Shown: piece after piece, positions 10,561 through 21,944 of the stretch
Numbering within the stretch: the first letter of the stretch is position 1
Layout of the letters: the number at the start of each line of letters is the position of its first letter
From: Bostrychus sinensis
Taxonomy: Eukaryota; Chordata; Actinopteri; Gobiiformes; Eleotridae
DNA: 64,000 bases
Assembly: GCA_020698575.1 (NCBI GenBank)
Contig: CM036244.1
Coordinates: 29,920,034-29,984,033, forward strand
Direction of reading: 5' to 3'
The notes under the pieces: generated by a model
Databases searched by the model: none
What the model saw: only the letters and a program-made list of their open reading frames with translations
Told to the model about the DNA's origin: nothing
Program-made: the position numbers and the translations under genes

Positions 10561-12494
10561 CATTTGAGAAATGCTAACAAGATGCTGACAGTAAGTGGGA
10601 CAGTACCAGTTTAATTGTTTCAGGGTAATTAGATGCCATTCTTTCTTTTATTTTATTTCATTTTATTTTTTTGAGGAAGACATAACACTGGCTCAAAGAC
10701 ATACTAAGAGTTCTGACAGTGCTGGAGACTGCACCATAGACATGCATTAAAGTATACCACCACACAGAGAGGGGGCGCTGTTGCTCTTCCTGCAAAGCCA
10801 TCACCCCTGCAGATAAGTGACTACAAAGATTGTTTACTTTTCCTGGTGGGCAAACGCTGAATCCACTTTAATTTATAAAGTTATTGACTTTGTCTTCTGC
10901 CTCGATAGTTTGGACTCACAGCTCAAGATAAGAATTCTAAATCACTGCCAACAATAAAACACAGCGGCCTGACATTGCTCAGAGGTGAAGCTTTACTGTA
11001 TAGCTTTTGAATCTTTATTTACAAGGGTGGAAAAGTGTTTGGGCAGCTATTAAAGGTGCCTCCATGCTGTTTACCCATGTCCTTGTTTAATTAACTGCCA
11101 TTGATTGGTACAGACTAGCTACAGTTTAGGCAGCTCCTCTAATTTCACCACATTTCCTCTTGGAGTGATTGTTGCTGCTAAGATGCACTAAATACACCTA
11201 AATTATTCTCCTATTTAAGAGCTATTCTTTCTTTCACCAGAATGGAATTGTTAAGATTTATTCGGTTTTCCATTGGGGACACAAGACCAGCATGGAGTGA
11301 TTTGAAACGCTGTAAATAGAAGGATACAACTTTAACACCACTGAACATGTGTGGAGCAATTACAGCCACGTTCTCCACATTGGTCACAACTCATATCAAT
11401 AAAACATCCACTTCTAGTGCTCCTCCAGAGGATCACCTGACAGTGTTCATACATGACCCCCACCCAGAGTCAGGATGTTCTCTGGGAGAAAAAATAAAAT
11501 TAATTTTGTTACAACAGGCATTTCTCTCTTGATTACAGTGCACATTTAAAGTGGTTTAAATTAGTTTAAATCTATGTGAAATGTCATTTAATTTTTTTTT
11601 GAAAAAATAAAGTAATCAATGCATCAAGAAAAACCCTTTTATTCAGCAACTATGGCCTTGCATTCATCTGTATATACTGAAAATATGACCAGACCTGACT
11701 AGAACTCATTTTCTTTCTCAGTAACTGCTTGATCAACTTCAAAGCTGGTTACACTTGTTGGGAGTTTGCAAAAATCTTCATTCTGAAAATGTCGAGAACT
11801 CAAAAGACATTGTTGAGTTGTGGTTGATGTGACTGATTTTCTGTCCCACACGGTCACAGCGCTCTGTCTGCATTTCACAACTTTGCTCAAGGACACAATG
11901 GCAGCACCTGCTAAATGACAAAAGAGCATTTGCTTTTATCTGTGGCTTCCATTATTTCACACAGGAGCAGGTGTTTGAGTCATTAGCAGGTTTCTGTAAC
12001 CTTTAGGCTAAATCCACACAAGACGTGATGTGTCACTCTGCGCCACTGAGACTTCTCATTACATTTAATGTCAGAGCGGTCCATCGAGCACTTTTACCAG
12101 TCATTATGTTCAGGACAGAAACATATTATTGAGCATAATGGATCTGCTCAGAGCTACAATGGATGAAAGGGCAACAGTGCAGTAACATCTACACATGCTG
12201 ATGGTATGTATGCTGCAGTTTACTACAGATAAACTGCTCGTCCATTGGACAATTAATCCTCTGTAACATCAAAAATAATCACCAAGCTTCACACAAAAAA
12301 TAACCAGCTTAAAAGGACATTTTGTTTCCTCCAAGTGAGCACATTATAACCACTTTCAAGTGCACAAGAAGAGAAATACTATGGGTCAAAGGCTTTCAAA
12401 TGGATGTCGTTGTGCGTTACTCGTCTGCGACTTATATTCCTTGTTTTATAATCTAGAGAAAATCTATAAATAAAACACTTACCCTGTTGGCAAA
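10561..12494. other. No gene seen
   Basis: Unique-looking DNA. A T-rich (TTTTA)n-like patch lies at 10645-10673. Open frames such as 11347-11532 and 11699-11929 have no recognisable domain. Confidence 0.45.
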
Positions 12495-12650
12495 ATGTAA
12501 CTCAGTGGTAACACAATGTTACTTGGGCTTCTCACTATAATCAAACTACTTTAAAATTATAACATGTTACATTAATCCATTATTGAAAAAGTGAGCTAAG
12601 TACACATTACACTTTTTCAGTAACTTAGTAACGCATTACAGCCCAACACC
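12495..12650. repeat. Degenerate hAT MITE of the GTAACT/CCCAACAC type
   Basis: The right end reads AGTAACTTAGTAACGCATTA followed by CAGCCCAACACC, and the interior repeats GTAAC/GTTAC words in both orientations. This matches the layout of the intact 355-bp copy at 47427-47781. The left end is eroded and no target duplication remains, so this is an older copy of the same family. Confidence 0.5.
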
Positions 12651-13704
12651 ATTCAGCAAACACAGTATTAGTATTCCCAAGTACTGCCTTTGGCATAGAT
12701 AAGTACAGGCATATAAGTGTGTAGGCATATTTAGTGTAGTTTATTCTCAAATTCCTTAATTTTTATAGTAATACAAAAATGAACAGGAAAATTAGTTCTA
12801 GGCAGTTTGTATTCATTAATACATTGTCTTCATTCATCAACCCACAGCCTTCCCTTAAACCCACACAATACACCTCTCTCACACTTTTCCAATCTCACGC
12901 CATCTCATGACACTCTTGCAGTTAGTGCAAACAACTTTAGTGATGTTTAACGTCTAGGCAGAACTGAAACAAATATTAAATGAATGTATGCAGAATACAA
13001 GGCCTAAAATACTAAAGGTTTTATACTGGAGGATGATAATGGTGATGTTTCTTGTTTAACTAACAACTCTGCTGTTCTCTACTAATAACATACTACTAAT
13101 GGCACAGCCCACTGCTGCTCTCCCTGATAGGAATACATTATTAGTAAAACATGTGATAGCAGTCTGAATGCTGGAGGAGGACCTGTCCAGGACTTCACGT
13201 GTTACATAAGTCCAGGCCGTCCCACAGTGTACTTGCATGTCTCTGACACAAAGGGCTGATTCAGAGCCTGTTACACACAGCTGTCATCACCAGGCCCTGA
13301 ATGCAAAACATGGCCTATCTGAATGTACATGAAGATCAGTGTGGTCACAGACAGTGCACTGATTGAGTATTTGCTGTGGAGGTGGAGTGCTTGGCACATG
13401 ACATCCCATGATTACCACATTATCTGACATCAACAATTGATTGACATGCCCTTGGCGGCTGAATGAAAACAAAACAAAGACGTCTTTTCTTTGACTACAG
13501 GCCACAGTAACAAGAATTCTCTTTTGTACTTGAGGACTATTGTACAGTAATATAAGAAGGCCATACATTGTTTTATGCATGCCAGATTTCAGGACTGAAA
13601 AGAGTTTGGTGAGGTGACCATAAAAAGTCATGTGTGCAAATAATGTCCTGTTGACTTAATCTAATCAGGAACTTCAGGACCTTGCATTGGGATGGTCTGA
13701 ACAG
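12651..13704. other. No gene seen
   Basis: Unique-looking sequence. The longest frame (minus strand, 13287-13631, 114 codons) has no recognisable domain and biased composition typical of chance. Confidence 0.4.
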
Positions 13705-14240
13705 GTTCTGGCCAGGATGAGAATTAGAATAAGAAGAGAGTTTTGTTCTCTCCAGGCTGCCTCAAGTGGAGCAGATAAAGTATCTCTGGGTCATGTTCAA
13801 AAGTGGAAGAATCGAACAGGTGATCAACAGAAGCATTGCTGCAATGTAAAGTAATGTAATCATGTTGCAATGAAAAATAAGGATATGGAAAGCTCTCAAT
13901 TTACTGGTAAATCAATATTCTTACAATGAGTTATGCTCATGAGGTGTGGGGCATGACCAAAAGACAGATCAGAGTGAGCACTCCTTTAGGGACAGAGTGA
14001 GGTACAGCTACTGCTGCATCAGTTGATGTGTCTCAGTGACATGTTTCCTGAACACCTCCCTAGGGAGGTTAGGGTTAGGGTTAGGGAGTGCCCTGGAGTG
14101 TGCCCTGGAGTGTGAGCCCAGGAAACAGTGGAAAAACTATGCGTCTAATATTGCTCTGGAAGAGTTAGAGGAAGAATGTGGGGAGAGCAAAGTCTGGACA
14201 TCTATGTCTAGATTGTTGCAATCCCGCGCCATGGATGTTA
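13705..14240 (+). mobile_element. Ancient Rex3 (RTE) relic, C-terminal region
   Basis: Aligning by eye to the near full-length Rex3 at 18626-21944, the following blocks recur in order: GGATGAGAATTAG, TGCCTCAAGTGGAGCAGATAAAGTATCTC, the CTCATGAGGTGTGGGGCATGACC block, CTCCTTTAGGGACAGAGTGAGG, CACCTCCCTAGGGAGG, and GGGAGAGCAAAGTCTGGACATCT near the end. Between blocks there are deletions and many substitutions, so the copy is far older than the other three Rex3 fragments. Its last coding block stops near 14236 in an ATGGATG remnant rather than a long GATG array. It encodes nothing intact. Confidence 0.75.
14069..14086 (+). repeat. Three TTAGGG units (telomere-like)
   Basis: TTAGGGTTAGGGTTAGGG occurs directly after CTAGGGAGG inside the old Rex3 relic. 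It could have expanded from the Rex3 word GGGGAGG or been added at a break. Confidence 0.9.
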
Positions 14241-14522
14241 AGAACAGTAATGAATTAAAAGGCTTCTAGTGGTGAGGCTCACAACCCAACCAAATTAATA
14301 TTGCATAGTATCTTGTGTTCAGATTGGAAGACTGGAAGAATACTGCAACTTCTTTATATTTGTTCCTTTATGCTGATGGGGGAGATGTTTTACTCTCAGA
14401 AATAGCCAGACAAAGTGTAATCATGCATGTTTTAACTCATCTTTGTGTGCATCAACAAAGAAATTTCCCTACTGGGTTTTGTATTCTTTCCATTCACAGC
14501 CAAAGGTCATCTCTCTCATCAT

Positions 14523-14703
14523 CTCACTGGTGTACAGCCATCAGGGCAGTGTGCACACAGCTCCTCTGTGTTCTTAATGTCAGCCCTGCTCTATAAGCTG
14601 CTCTACACAAAATATGCAGTGTATTCTGAGTCTTTCATCTCTCATTCAAAACAGGAATAATTAATGAACAGAATGCAAAGTGATGTGTAAAGCCACTCTG
14701 CTT
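14523..14703 (+). repeat. Local duplication, first copy
   Basis: Shares with 15257-15470 a CACTGGTGTRCAGC start, then CTGTGTTCTTAATGTCAGCC, TATAAGCTGCTC, and AACAGGAATAATTAATGAAC with AGTGATGTGTAAAGCCACT near the end. The two copies lie about 740 bp apart in the same orientation with small indels. No protein is evident; the origin is unknown. Confidence 0.75.
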
Positions 14704-15256
14704 ATAAACAAAGTTAGTTTGACTGATGCACATGTAGCCCATTGGTCTTGTGTTCTGTTAATTTCACCAAAATCCCTTTTGTCATCTTTGTTTTGTCCGT
14801 ATTGTAAGGAATATTATTGTACATATGTTTATATGTTAACGTTTTGGTGAGAGACCTCTCAGTTTCTACGAGGTATGCTGAGGGGAGTAAGCAGGAGGCA
14901 TTGCTCTCACCAGTTATGAGTAAAAACTCGACATAAAATGCATATTAAGCCTGGATATGTGGTGTTACTAAGCTAAAATGCCCTCTGTTTCTGTTGCTAC
15001 TTGTGTGAAACATTTTCAAATGTGAATACAGCACTTACTACAGCACTGGTAGCCTTAGCAGTGGAACTTGGGCTAGCATACATGGTCTCTCATGTGTCTG
15101 TGGTGTTTTCTCTCCTGTCATTTTTAGGCATGTGTGGAAGTGAGAGACCTGAGATGGCTGTACTGATAATTTTGAGTTTTCACACAGTAAACACCCTCAT
15201 CTTGGATGGCAAATCCCCGTGTGAGACTTCTTCCAATAAGACACAACGCAGACATT
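14704..15256. other. Spacer between duplicated segments
   Basis: No gene or known repeat recognised. The long frame starting at 15001 runs into the second duplicate and has no domain. Confidence 0.4.
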
Positions 15257-15470
15257 TCACTGGTGTGCAGCAAGAGTGGCCAGACTACACATGCACTTAT
15301 CTTGGACTAATGCTCTGTGTTCTTAATGTCAGCCCTGCTCTGTCTATAAGCTGCTCTAATGACTACACCTATTATTGTATTCTGTTGTATTGTATTCTGA
15401 GTCGGGCATCTCTCAATGAAAACAGGAATAATTAATGAACAGAATAAGTGATGTGTAAAGCCACTGTGCT
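15257..15470 (+). repeat. Local duplication, second copy
   Basis: Second member of the pair described at 14523-14703. It is slightly longer, with an added TCT after CCCTGCTCTG and an extra TTATTGTATTCTG-like stretch in the middle. Confidence 0.75.
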
Positions 15471-16966
15471 TGGAGTGACTTGGAGTGCTTGGACTGATGC
15501 ATGCACTTATCCTGGACTAATGCGCTGGGAGCCTAAATTCTCAGAGCAGTTGTTTTGTAGAAGAATCTTGTTTTATTCTTTATTTGAGAATGAATAATGC
15601 CAGTAGTTATGTCCAACTGCACACCCAACAAAAACTAGCATCTAATCAACATTGTAGGTATTGAAATTCACTGCCTGTGATGAGGTACACAGATCCAGTA
15701 TTTTCTGATCCACTTTTCCTCTCGGGCTCACCACACCATCTGCTGCAGAGACTACACTGAGGTCTAGAGCCTTCATCTGTCCTGTACCAGACAGAGGAAT
15801 ACTCTGAGACTCATCTTTACAATATTGACTGTCTCCATGGATGTGTCCATCCACATGCTGTCTCCAAACCCACCACTTTTCAATAAGAACTTTTAATAAA
15901 TCAATTATATACTGCTGTCATATTAACTATACTGTGGTAAAGTAGTTTACTACTCAGTCCACTTTTGGGCCACAGTTGAAAACATCAACACTCATTTTAC
16001 AAATGAGGATAATTCTTTAATAAACACAGTATATGCTCATCAGAAAACAGTGATTTGCAAAAAAAAAAAAAAAAAAAAAAGAAAAAAAAATGACCCTGTT
16101 GGAGAACAAGCATTGCTAAAAAGCCAGCCCCATTTTAGATGAACAGTATTAATGAGTCAGTATGACTGCATCTGTGAAAGACGACTGGAATGGGAGGGGT
16201 TCCAGACCAACTTCACTTCTCTATAAATATGAATCAGTGTGGCTGACCAGGTTAATCTATTGAATACAATGAGTCATTACAGTAGTCATTTTGACACTCA
16301 CACACAGTTTTCTGAAACAGTTCATCACTAGCAAACATCTAACTTGCTGTTCTGAAAAAGAAAATTGTTTATCAGTTTATCGTAGGCTGAAACAAACAAT
16401 GGAGAGTAAAGACTACAGCTTAATAATAAATATAACTGGATAAAATTACCACTAAATCCTCAGGAGACCTCACTTGGCTGTGTAAAAAAGCCTGTGTAAG
16501 TATCTCTGACACACACATCGTCCCGAGTCATTAACATCCACTGCAGCTCCTTAAACTGTGATCTCCTCAGAAATCATCAGCACTTTTGAACTAAAACCTG
16601 CCTCAGCCGTGGCTCGCCTTTCCCATTCTCCTCCCGGCTAAATGGATCCATTAGTGTAAGCAATTGTTTGGCAAGTGCACTCATTCATTTCTCTGGTCCA
16701 CAGCAGTTACTGTTTGAAGGAGTGGAAGAAAAAGCTACTGAAATAAACATCAGTCCACACAGAGAGGAGCAAGCTAACTCACTGTGGCATTCCACATTTT
16801 CACTTGTATATAACCGTTAGCTCCGCTCTGAGCCCAATCCTGTCAGGTGTACTGGGCAGAAATTAGACGCACATTACCTTGAATCATGTCCCGCGGGCTA
16901 CAAAACTCTCCCCTCTTCTGTTGCATATCAGCTTAATATGTGTCAGTGAAAACGAGTTGAAAGCTA
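15471..16966. other. No gene seen; A tract and possible conserved non-coding block
   Basis: An adenine tract of about 22 bases starts near 16059. The interval 16500-16950 is of higher complexity, with ATTAG, CAATTGTTTGGCA and CTAAATGGATCC words, reminiscent of vertebrate conserved non-coding elements. I cannot test conservation. Confidence 0.3.
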
Positions 16967-17165
16967 CAGTTAGGTCCATAGGTATTTGGACCTTGACACA
17001 AGTATTGTTATTTAAGCTGTAAATCAAAACCTATTCAAAACACAGTTATATATGTGCTAAAAGTTCAGACTCTCAGCTGTAATTTTAGAGTATTCGCGTT
17101 CAAATCCGACAAAGAGTTTAGGAATTACAGCTCTTTAGCAGCCTCTTTTTCGGGGGCAAACAGTG
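16967..17165. mobile_element. Tc1 end fragment (CAGTTAGGTCCATA family)
   Basis: Starts at a TA (16965-16966) with CAGTTAGGTCCATAGGTATT and continues with GAATTACAGCTCTTTA and CCTCTTTTTC blocks. The same blocks appear, inverted, at the right end of the nested Tc1 (40136 going left to about 39900). The transposase and the other end are missing. Confidence 0.75.
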
Positions 17166-18135
17166 ACAGGATGACATGGCCATGGAAGAAGGCCAAACTT
17201 TTTACATTTATTTTATTACTGTAAGATTTTTGATACAAGAGAATGCAAATACTTTGAAAAGGCTACAAAGAGATGTCTTGCTAAACTCAAGGAACAGAAA
17301 CTGACTAAAATATCAAAGCAGGAATTAATTAGTCTAAAATTATCACATGGATTCTAGCTCAAATTTGTGCATATATGAGACATATAGGGTGGAAAATCAA
17401 ATTTTGGCATCTGTGATCAAACTTTATAGCAATCCAAAGGTGACTTTGGTCCATTGCTGTATATGTTGTGACAAAAACATTTTCATTTCACTCTCTCCTT
17501 GGTAAAACTCCTGAAACATGTCAACATTTATAAAGAGACAGGTGGAATAAAAATCCCACAAATGTTTTGGCACTCAGCAGATGTGATGGCTCAGATGGCC
17601 ACTGAAGTCCTGTGTAAATACAGCAAAGTACTGCATGAAGAAAAATTTAGTTTTGGTGCTTGGTAATTAGCTTGTTTAGTTTAGGCAGTATCTCTTTGTG
17701 AAAGGTACCCATTGTTAGCTCTCTCTCAGGTGGATATTGAACCCAGACCGCTCCCCACACATCACCATCAATCAGACACCTGCTGGGGAGCCACACAAAG
17801 ACAAATCTGAGCAGAAGTGGGATTAAACACCTTACAAATTGTGTGTGAAATATTTCTGCAAAGTTGAATCATTAGTTTATTTGGAGGATGCATCCTAATG
17901 AGACATGTTTACTGTAGAAGGTTCTTCTAGAGGTTTCACCCTCAGGCATCACTTGGGACATTTTTGTCCATTTGGGCATTTTTTCCCTCTTTGATTGGTC
18001 ATCATTTTGTCGGTGTTAACGCTAATGGAACACATTTTTGTAATAAAGGCTTTCTCTTGACATAGTTTGGAACTCAATTTTTATTTTTTCTTATAGCACA
18101 TTAGAACATTGTGAAACAAATTTACTATCCTCTTA
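17166..18135. other. No gene seen
   Basis: Unclassified sequence. At about 17958-17971 a GGACATTTTTGTCC word resembles the palindrome that caps the foldback just downstream, so part of this stretch may be an older related element. Confidence 0.35.
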
Positions 18136-18620
18136 CTTATGTCTTAAGGACATAAATGTCCATTTCGCCAAAAAAGTAACTTAGTATTAAATTTGTCTTT
18201 TTTGCTGTTTTTTTTTTTTTTTTCTTTTGTGCATGGATCTCTTAAACAACTTCAGTCCTGCTCAAAACTATCAAATTTTTCAAATGTTTTAGGATTTTAA
18301 CCCTTTAAATGCTAATTTCAAACCTAAAGTCACTTCATGAAAAAAAACACAAAAAAGTTTTTTTCTCCACAAAACAGTTGTTGTGGGGTCTTCATGGGTT
18401 TTTTCAAATGTGTGCAGATTTTTAAAGTTTTAAATTTAAAGTTTAAAATCCTAAAAAATATTGAATGTTTGTTTGCTTTGAGCAAGACTGAAATTGTTAA
18501 AAAGATTTATGCAAAAAAAAAAAGAAAAAAAAAAAAAAAAGAAAAGCTGAAAAAAATATTAATCCAGTAAATTTTTTTAGCAGTTGTTTGGAAGTGGACA
18601 TTTATGTCCTTAAGGTCACA
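18136..18620. mobile_element. Foldback (long inverted repeat) MITE, unclassified
   Basis: The 19 bases at 18144-18162 (TTAAGGACATAAATGTCCA) recur inverted, without mismatch, at 18595-18613. Inside, the left arm CAGTCCTGCTCAAA...TTTTAGGATTTTAA is matched by the inverted right arm (CAGTCTTGCTCAAAG...TTTTTTAGGATTTTAAA), giving arms of about 200 bp with drift. A and T tracts sit at related positions. No coding frame has a domain. Superfamily is not determined. Confidence 0.7.
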
Positions 18621-18782
18621 AGTGCCCCTCCTTGAACTGCCACCTTATCGTGGTGGAGGGGTTTGAGTGCCCGAATGATCCTAGGAGCTATGTTGTCTGG
18701 GGCTTAATGCCCCTGGTAGGGTCTCCCATGGCAAACAGGTCCTAGGTGACGAGCCAGACTAAGAGCGGTTCAGAAGCCCATT

Positions 18783-19310
18783 ATGATGAGTAATAATGCA
18801 AGGTCCGTTACGTCGCCCGGATTGGCGTCACCGGGGCCCCACCCTGGAGCCAGGCCTGGGGTTGGGGCTCGCAGGCGAGCGCCTGGTGGCCGGGTCTCCT
18901 CCCACGGGACCTGGCCGGGCCAAGCCCGAAAAGGCTACGTGGGACCGCCTTCCCGTAGGCCCACCACCCGCAGGAAGGACCATAAGGGGCCGGTGCTTTG
19001 TGATTTGGGCGGCAGTCAGAGGCGGGTGCCTCGACGACCCAATCCATGGACACAGAAACTAGCTCTGGGGACATGGAATGTCACCTCGCTGGGGGGGAAG
19101 GAGCCTGAGCTTGTGCGGGAGGTTGAGAGATACCGGCTAGATATAGTCGGGCTCACCTCCACGCACAGCTTGGGCTCCAAAACCCAGCTCCTTGAGAGGG
19201 GCTGGACTCTCCACCACTCTGGAGTTGCCCGCGGTGAGAGGCGGCGGGCCGGTGTGGGCTTGCTCATAGCCCCCCAGCTCAGCCGCCATGTGTTGGAGTT
19301 TACCCCAGGG
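18783..19310 (+). pseudogene. Rex3 ORF, N-terminal and endonuclease start
   Basis: The frame opens at an ATG at 18783 with a proline/arginine-rich N-terminus of about 95 residues, then enters the endonuclease: KLALGTWNVTSLGGKEP (about 19057-19105), LDIVGLTSTHSLGS where family members typically have the catalytic E/T region, and RRRAGVGLLIAPQLS near 19240-19280. Around 19305 a deletion of several bases, compared with the second Rex3 copy (AACCCGGTGAACGAGAGGG near 32965), changes the frame. The protein continues in the next frame from about 19288. Confidence 0.8.
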
Positions 19311-21005
19311 GGTCGCGTCCCTGCACCTCCGGGTGGGGGACAGGTCTCTCACTGTGGTTTCAGCCTATGGCCCGAAAAGCAGTGCAGAGTACCCGGCCTT
19401 CTTGGAGTCCCTGGGAGGGGTGCTGGAAGGTGCTCCGACTGGGGACTCCATTGTTCTACTGGGGGACTTCAATGCCCACGTGGGCAATGACAGTGATACC
19501 TGGAGGGGCGTGATTGGAAGGAACGGCCTCCCCGATCTGAACCCGAGTGGTGTTTTGTTATTGGACTTCTGTGCTAGTCACAGTTTGTCCATAACGAACA
19601 CCATGTTCAAGCACAAGGGTGTCCATCAGTGCACGTGGCACCAGGACACCCTAGGCCGGAGGTCGATGATCGACTTTGTAGTCGTGTCATCTGACCTTCG
19701 GCCATGTGTCTTGGACACTCGGGTGAAGAGAGGGGCTGAGCTGTCAACTGATCACCACCTGGTGGTGAGTTGGATCCGCTGGCGGAGGAGGAGGCCGGAC
19801 AGACTCGGCAGGCCCAAACGTATTGTGAGGGTCTGTTGGGAACATCTGGCTGAACCTCCTGTCAGAGGGGTCTTCAACTCCCACCTCCGGGAGAGCTTCA
19901 ACCAGATTCTGGGGGAGGCTGGAGACATTGAGTCCGAGTGGGCCATGTTCTCTACCTCTATTGTCGGTGCGGCTGTTCGGAGCTGTGGCCGTAAGGTCTC
20001 TGGTGCCTGTCGTGGCGGCAACCCCCGAACCCGGTGGTGGACACCGGAAGTAAGGGATGCCGTCAGGCTGAAGAAGGAGTCCTACCGAGCTTGGCTGGCT
20101 CGTGGGACTCCTGAGGCAGCCGACGGGCACTGGCAGGCCAAGCGTGCTGCTGCCCGGGCAGTTGTGGAGGCAAAAACTCGGGTCTGGGAGGAGTTCGGGG
20201 AGGCCATGGAGGAGGACTATCGGTCGGCCTCGAAGAAATTCTGGCAAACTGTCCGGCGCCTCAGGAGGGGAAAGCGGTGCTTCGCCAACACTGTTTACAG
20301 TGGAGGTGGGGAGCTGCTGACCTCGACTGGGGATGTTGTCGGGCGGTGGAAGGAATACTTTGAGGATCTCCTCAATCCTGCCAACATGTCTTCCGTCGAG
20401 GAGGCAGAGGCTGGGGACTCGGAGGTGGTCTCGTTCATCACCCGAGCTGAAGTCCCTGAGGTGGTTAAAAAGCTCCTCGGTGGCAAGGCACCGGGGGTGG
20501 ATGAGATCCGCCCTGAGTACCTCAAGTCTCTGGATGTTGTGGGGCTGTCGTGGCTGACACATCTCTGCAGCATCGCGTGGCGGTCAGGGACAGTATCTTT
20601 GGACTGGCAGACCGGGGTGGTGGTTCCTCTTTTTAAGAAGGGGGACCGGAGGGTGTGTTCCAACTACAGGGGGATCACACTTCTCAGCCTCCCCGGGAAA
20701 GTCTATTCCAGGGTACTGGAGAGGAGAATTCGCCCGATAGTCGAACCTCGGATTCAGGAGGAACAATGCCGTTTTCGTCCCGGTCGTGGAACAGTGGACC
20801 AGCTCTATACCCTCCATAGGGTGCTTGAGGGTTCGTGGGAGTTCGCCCAACCTGTCCACATGTGTTTTGTGGATTTGGAGAAGGCGTTCGACCGTGTCCC
20901 TCGTGGTATCCTGTGGGGGGTGCTCTGGGAGTATGGGGTCCGAGGCCCTTTGCTAGGGGCTGTCCGGTCCCTGTACAAACACAGCAGGAGCTTGGTTCGC
21001 ATTGC
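19310..21005 (+). pseudogene. Rex3 ORF, endonuclease C-part and reverse transcriptase fingers/palm
   Basis: This frame holds LRVGDRSLTVVSAYGP, VLLGDFNAHVGN (19450-19480, endonuclease metal-binding block), STDHHLVVSW (19744-19773, with the catalytic histidine), then a linker with RTRWWTPEVRDA. The reverse transcriptase follows: GGKAPGVDEIRPEYLK (about 20480-20530), VVVPLFKKGDRRVCSNYRG, CRFRPGRGTVDQLYTLHR, and CFVDLEKAFDRVPRG (first catalytic aspartate, about 20862-20910). It breaks near 21005, where a small deletion removes the segment that normally leads to the GLRQGCPLSP block. It is the longest uninterrupted frame in the window (592 codons). Confidence 0.88.
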
Positions 21006-21917
21006 CTGTTCCCAGTGCATGTTGGACTCCGGCAGGGCTGCCCTTTGTCACCGGTTCTGTTCATAATTTTTATGGACAGAATTTCGGAGGGTGTCTGGTT
21101 TGGGAAACACAGGATTTCATCTCTGCTTTTTGCAGATGATGTTGTCCTGTTGGCTTCATCAGGCCAAGACCTTCAGCATGTGCTGGGGCGGTTTGCAGCC
21201 GAGTGTGAAGCGGCTGGGATGAGAATCAGCACCTCCAAGTCCGAGGCCATGGTTCTCGACCGGAAAAGGGTGGTTTGCCCTCTCCAGGTTGGGGGAGAGC
21301 TCCTGCCTCAAGTGGAGGAGTTTAAGTATCTTGGGGTCTTGTTCACGAGTGAGGGAAGGATGGAGCGTGAGATCGACAGACGGATCGGTGCAGCGTCTGC
21401 AGTAATGCGGTTGTTGTATCGGTCTGTTGTGGTGAAGAAGGAGCTGAGCCGAAAGGCGAAGCTCTCGATTTACCGGTCAATCTACGTTCCTACTCTCACC
21501 TATGGTCATGAGCTTTGGGTCATGACCGAAAGGACAAGATCCCGGATACAAGCGGCTGAAATGAGTTTTCTCCGCAGGGTGGCTGGGCACTCCCTTAGAG
21601 ATAGGGTGAGGAGCTCTGTCACCCGGGAGGAGCTTAGAGTAGAGCTGCTGCTCCTCCACATCGAGAGGAGTCAGTTGAGGTGGCTCGGGCATCTGTTCCG
21701 GATGCCTCCTGGACGCCTCCCTGGGGAGGTGTTCCGGGCATGTCCCACTGGGAGGAGGCCCCGGGGAAGACCTAGGACACGCTGGAGGGACTATGTCTCT
21801 CGGCTGGCCTGGGAACGCCTTGGGGTGCCCCCGGCAGAGCTGGAGGAAGTGTCTGTGGAGAGGGAAGTCTGGGCATCTCTGCTTAGACTGCTGCCCCCGC
21901 GACCCGGCCCCGGATAA
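21005..21917 (+). pseudogene. Rex3 ORF, catalytic FADD and C-terminal domain
   Basis: The frame, now the same as the N-terminal one, continues with HVGLRQGCPLSPVLF, then SSLLFADDVVLLASS (about 21118-21160) with the catalytic aspartate pair intact, FKYLGVLFTSEGRME, YGHELWVMTERTRSRIQAAE, FLRRVAGHSLRDRVR, LRWLGHLFRMPPGRLPGEVF and a stop at 21915. Near 21080-21100 it lacks a few residues present in the second copy (RRSQGMEG). The tryptophan-rich C-terminus is typical of RTE elements. Two frame corrections would be needed for one continuous product, so this copy is not functional as it stands. Confidence 0.85.
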
Positions 21918-21944
21918 AGCGGAAGAAGATGGATGGATGGATGG

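Larger units (their letters stand above)
18626..21944 (+). mobile_element. Rex3 (RTE-clade) LINE, near full length
   Basis: It starts with a 5' leader (CCTCCTTGAACTGCCACCTT), contains endonuclease, reverse transcriptase and C-terminal regions, and ends in a short 3' end, CCCCGGATAAAGCGGAAGAA, followed by four GATG repeats (21928-21944), the tail characteristic of Rex3. The sequences of the widely used Rex3 amplification primers, as I remember them, occur at about 20606-20625 and (inverted) 21034-21054, supporting the name. Two small deletions shift the frame (near 19305 and 21005). It lies immediately after the foldback at 18136-18620. No target duplication is visible. Confidence 0.9.

Noticed and set aside
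13287..13631. 114-codon minus-strand frame
   Set aside because: No domain or conserved motif, and no exon boundaries that make sense.
20295..20663. Minus-strand frames of 90-270 codons within the Rex3 copies
   Set aside because: They are antisense shadows of GC-rich Rex3 coding sequence and carry no domain.
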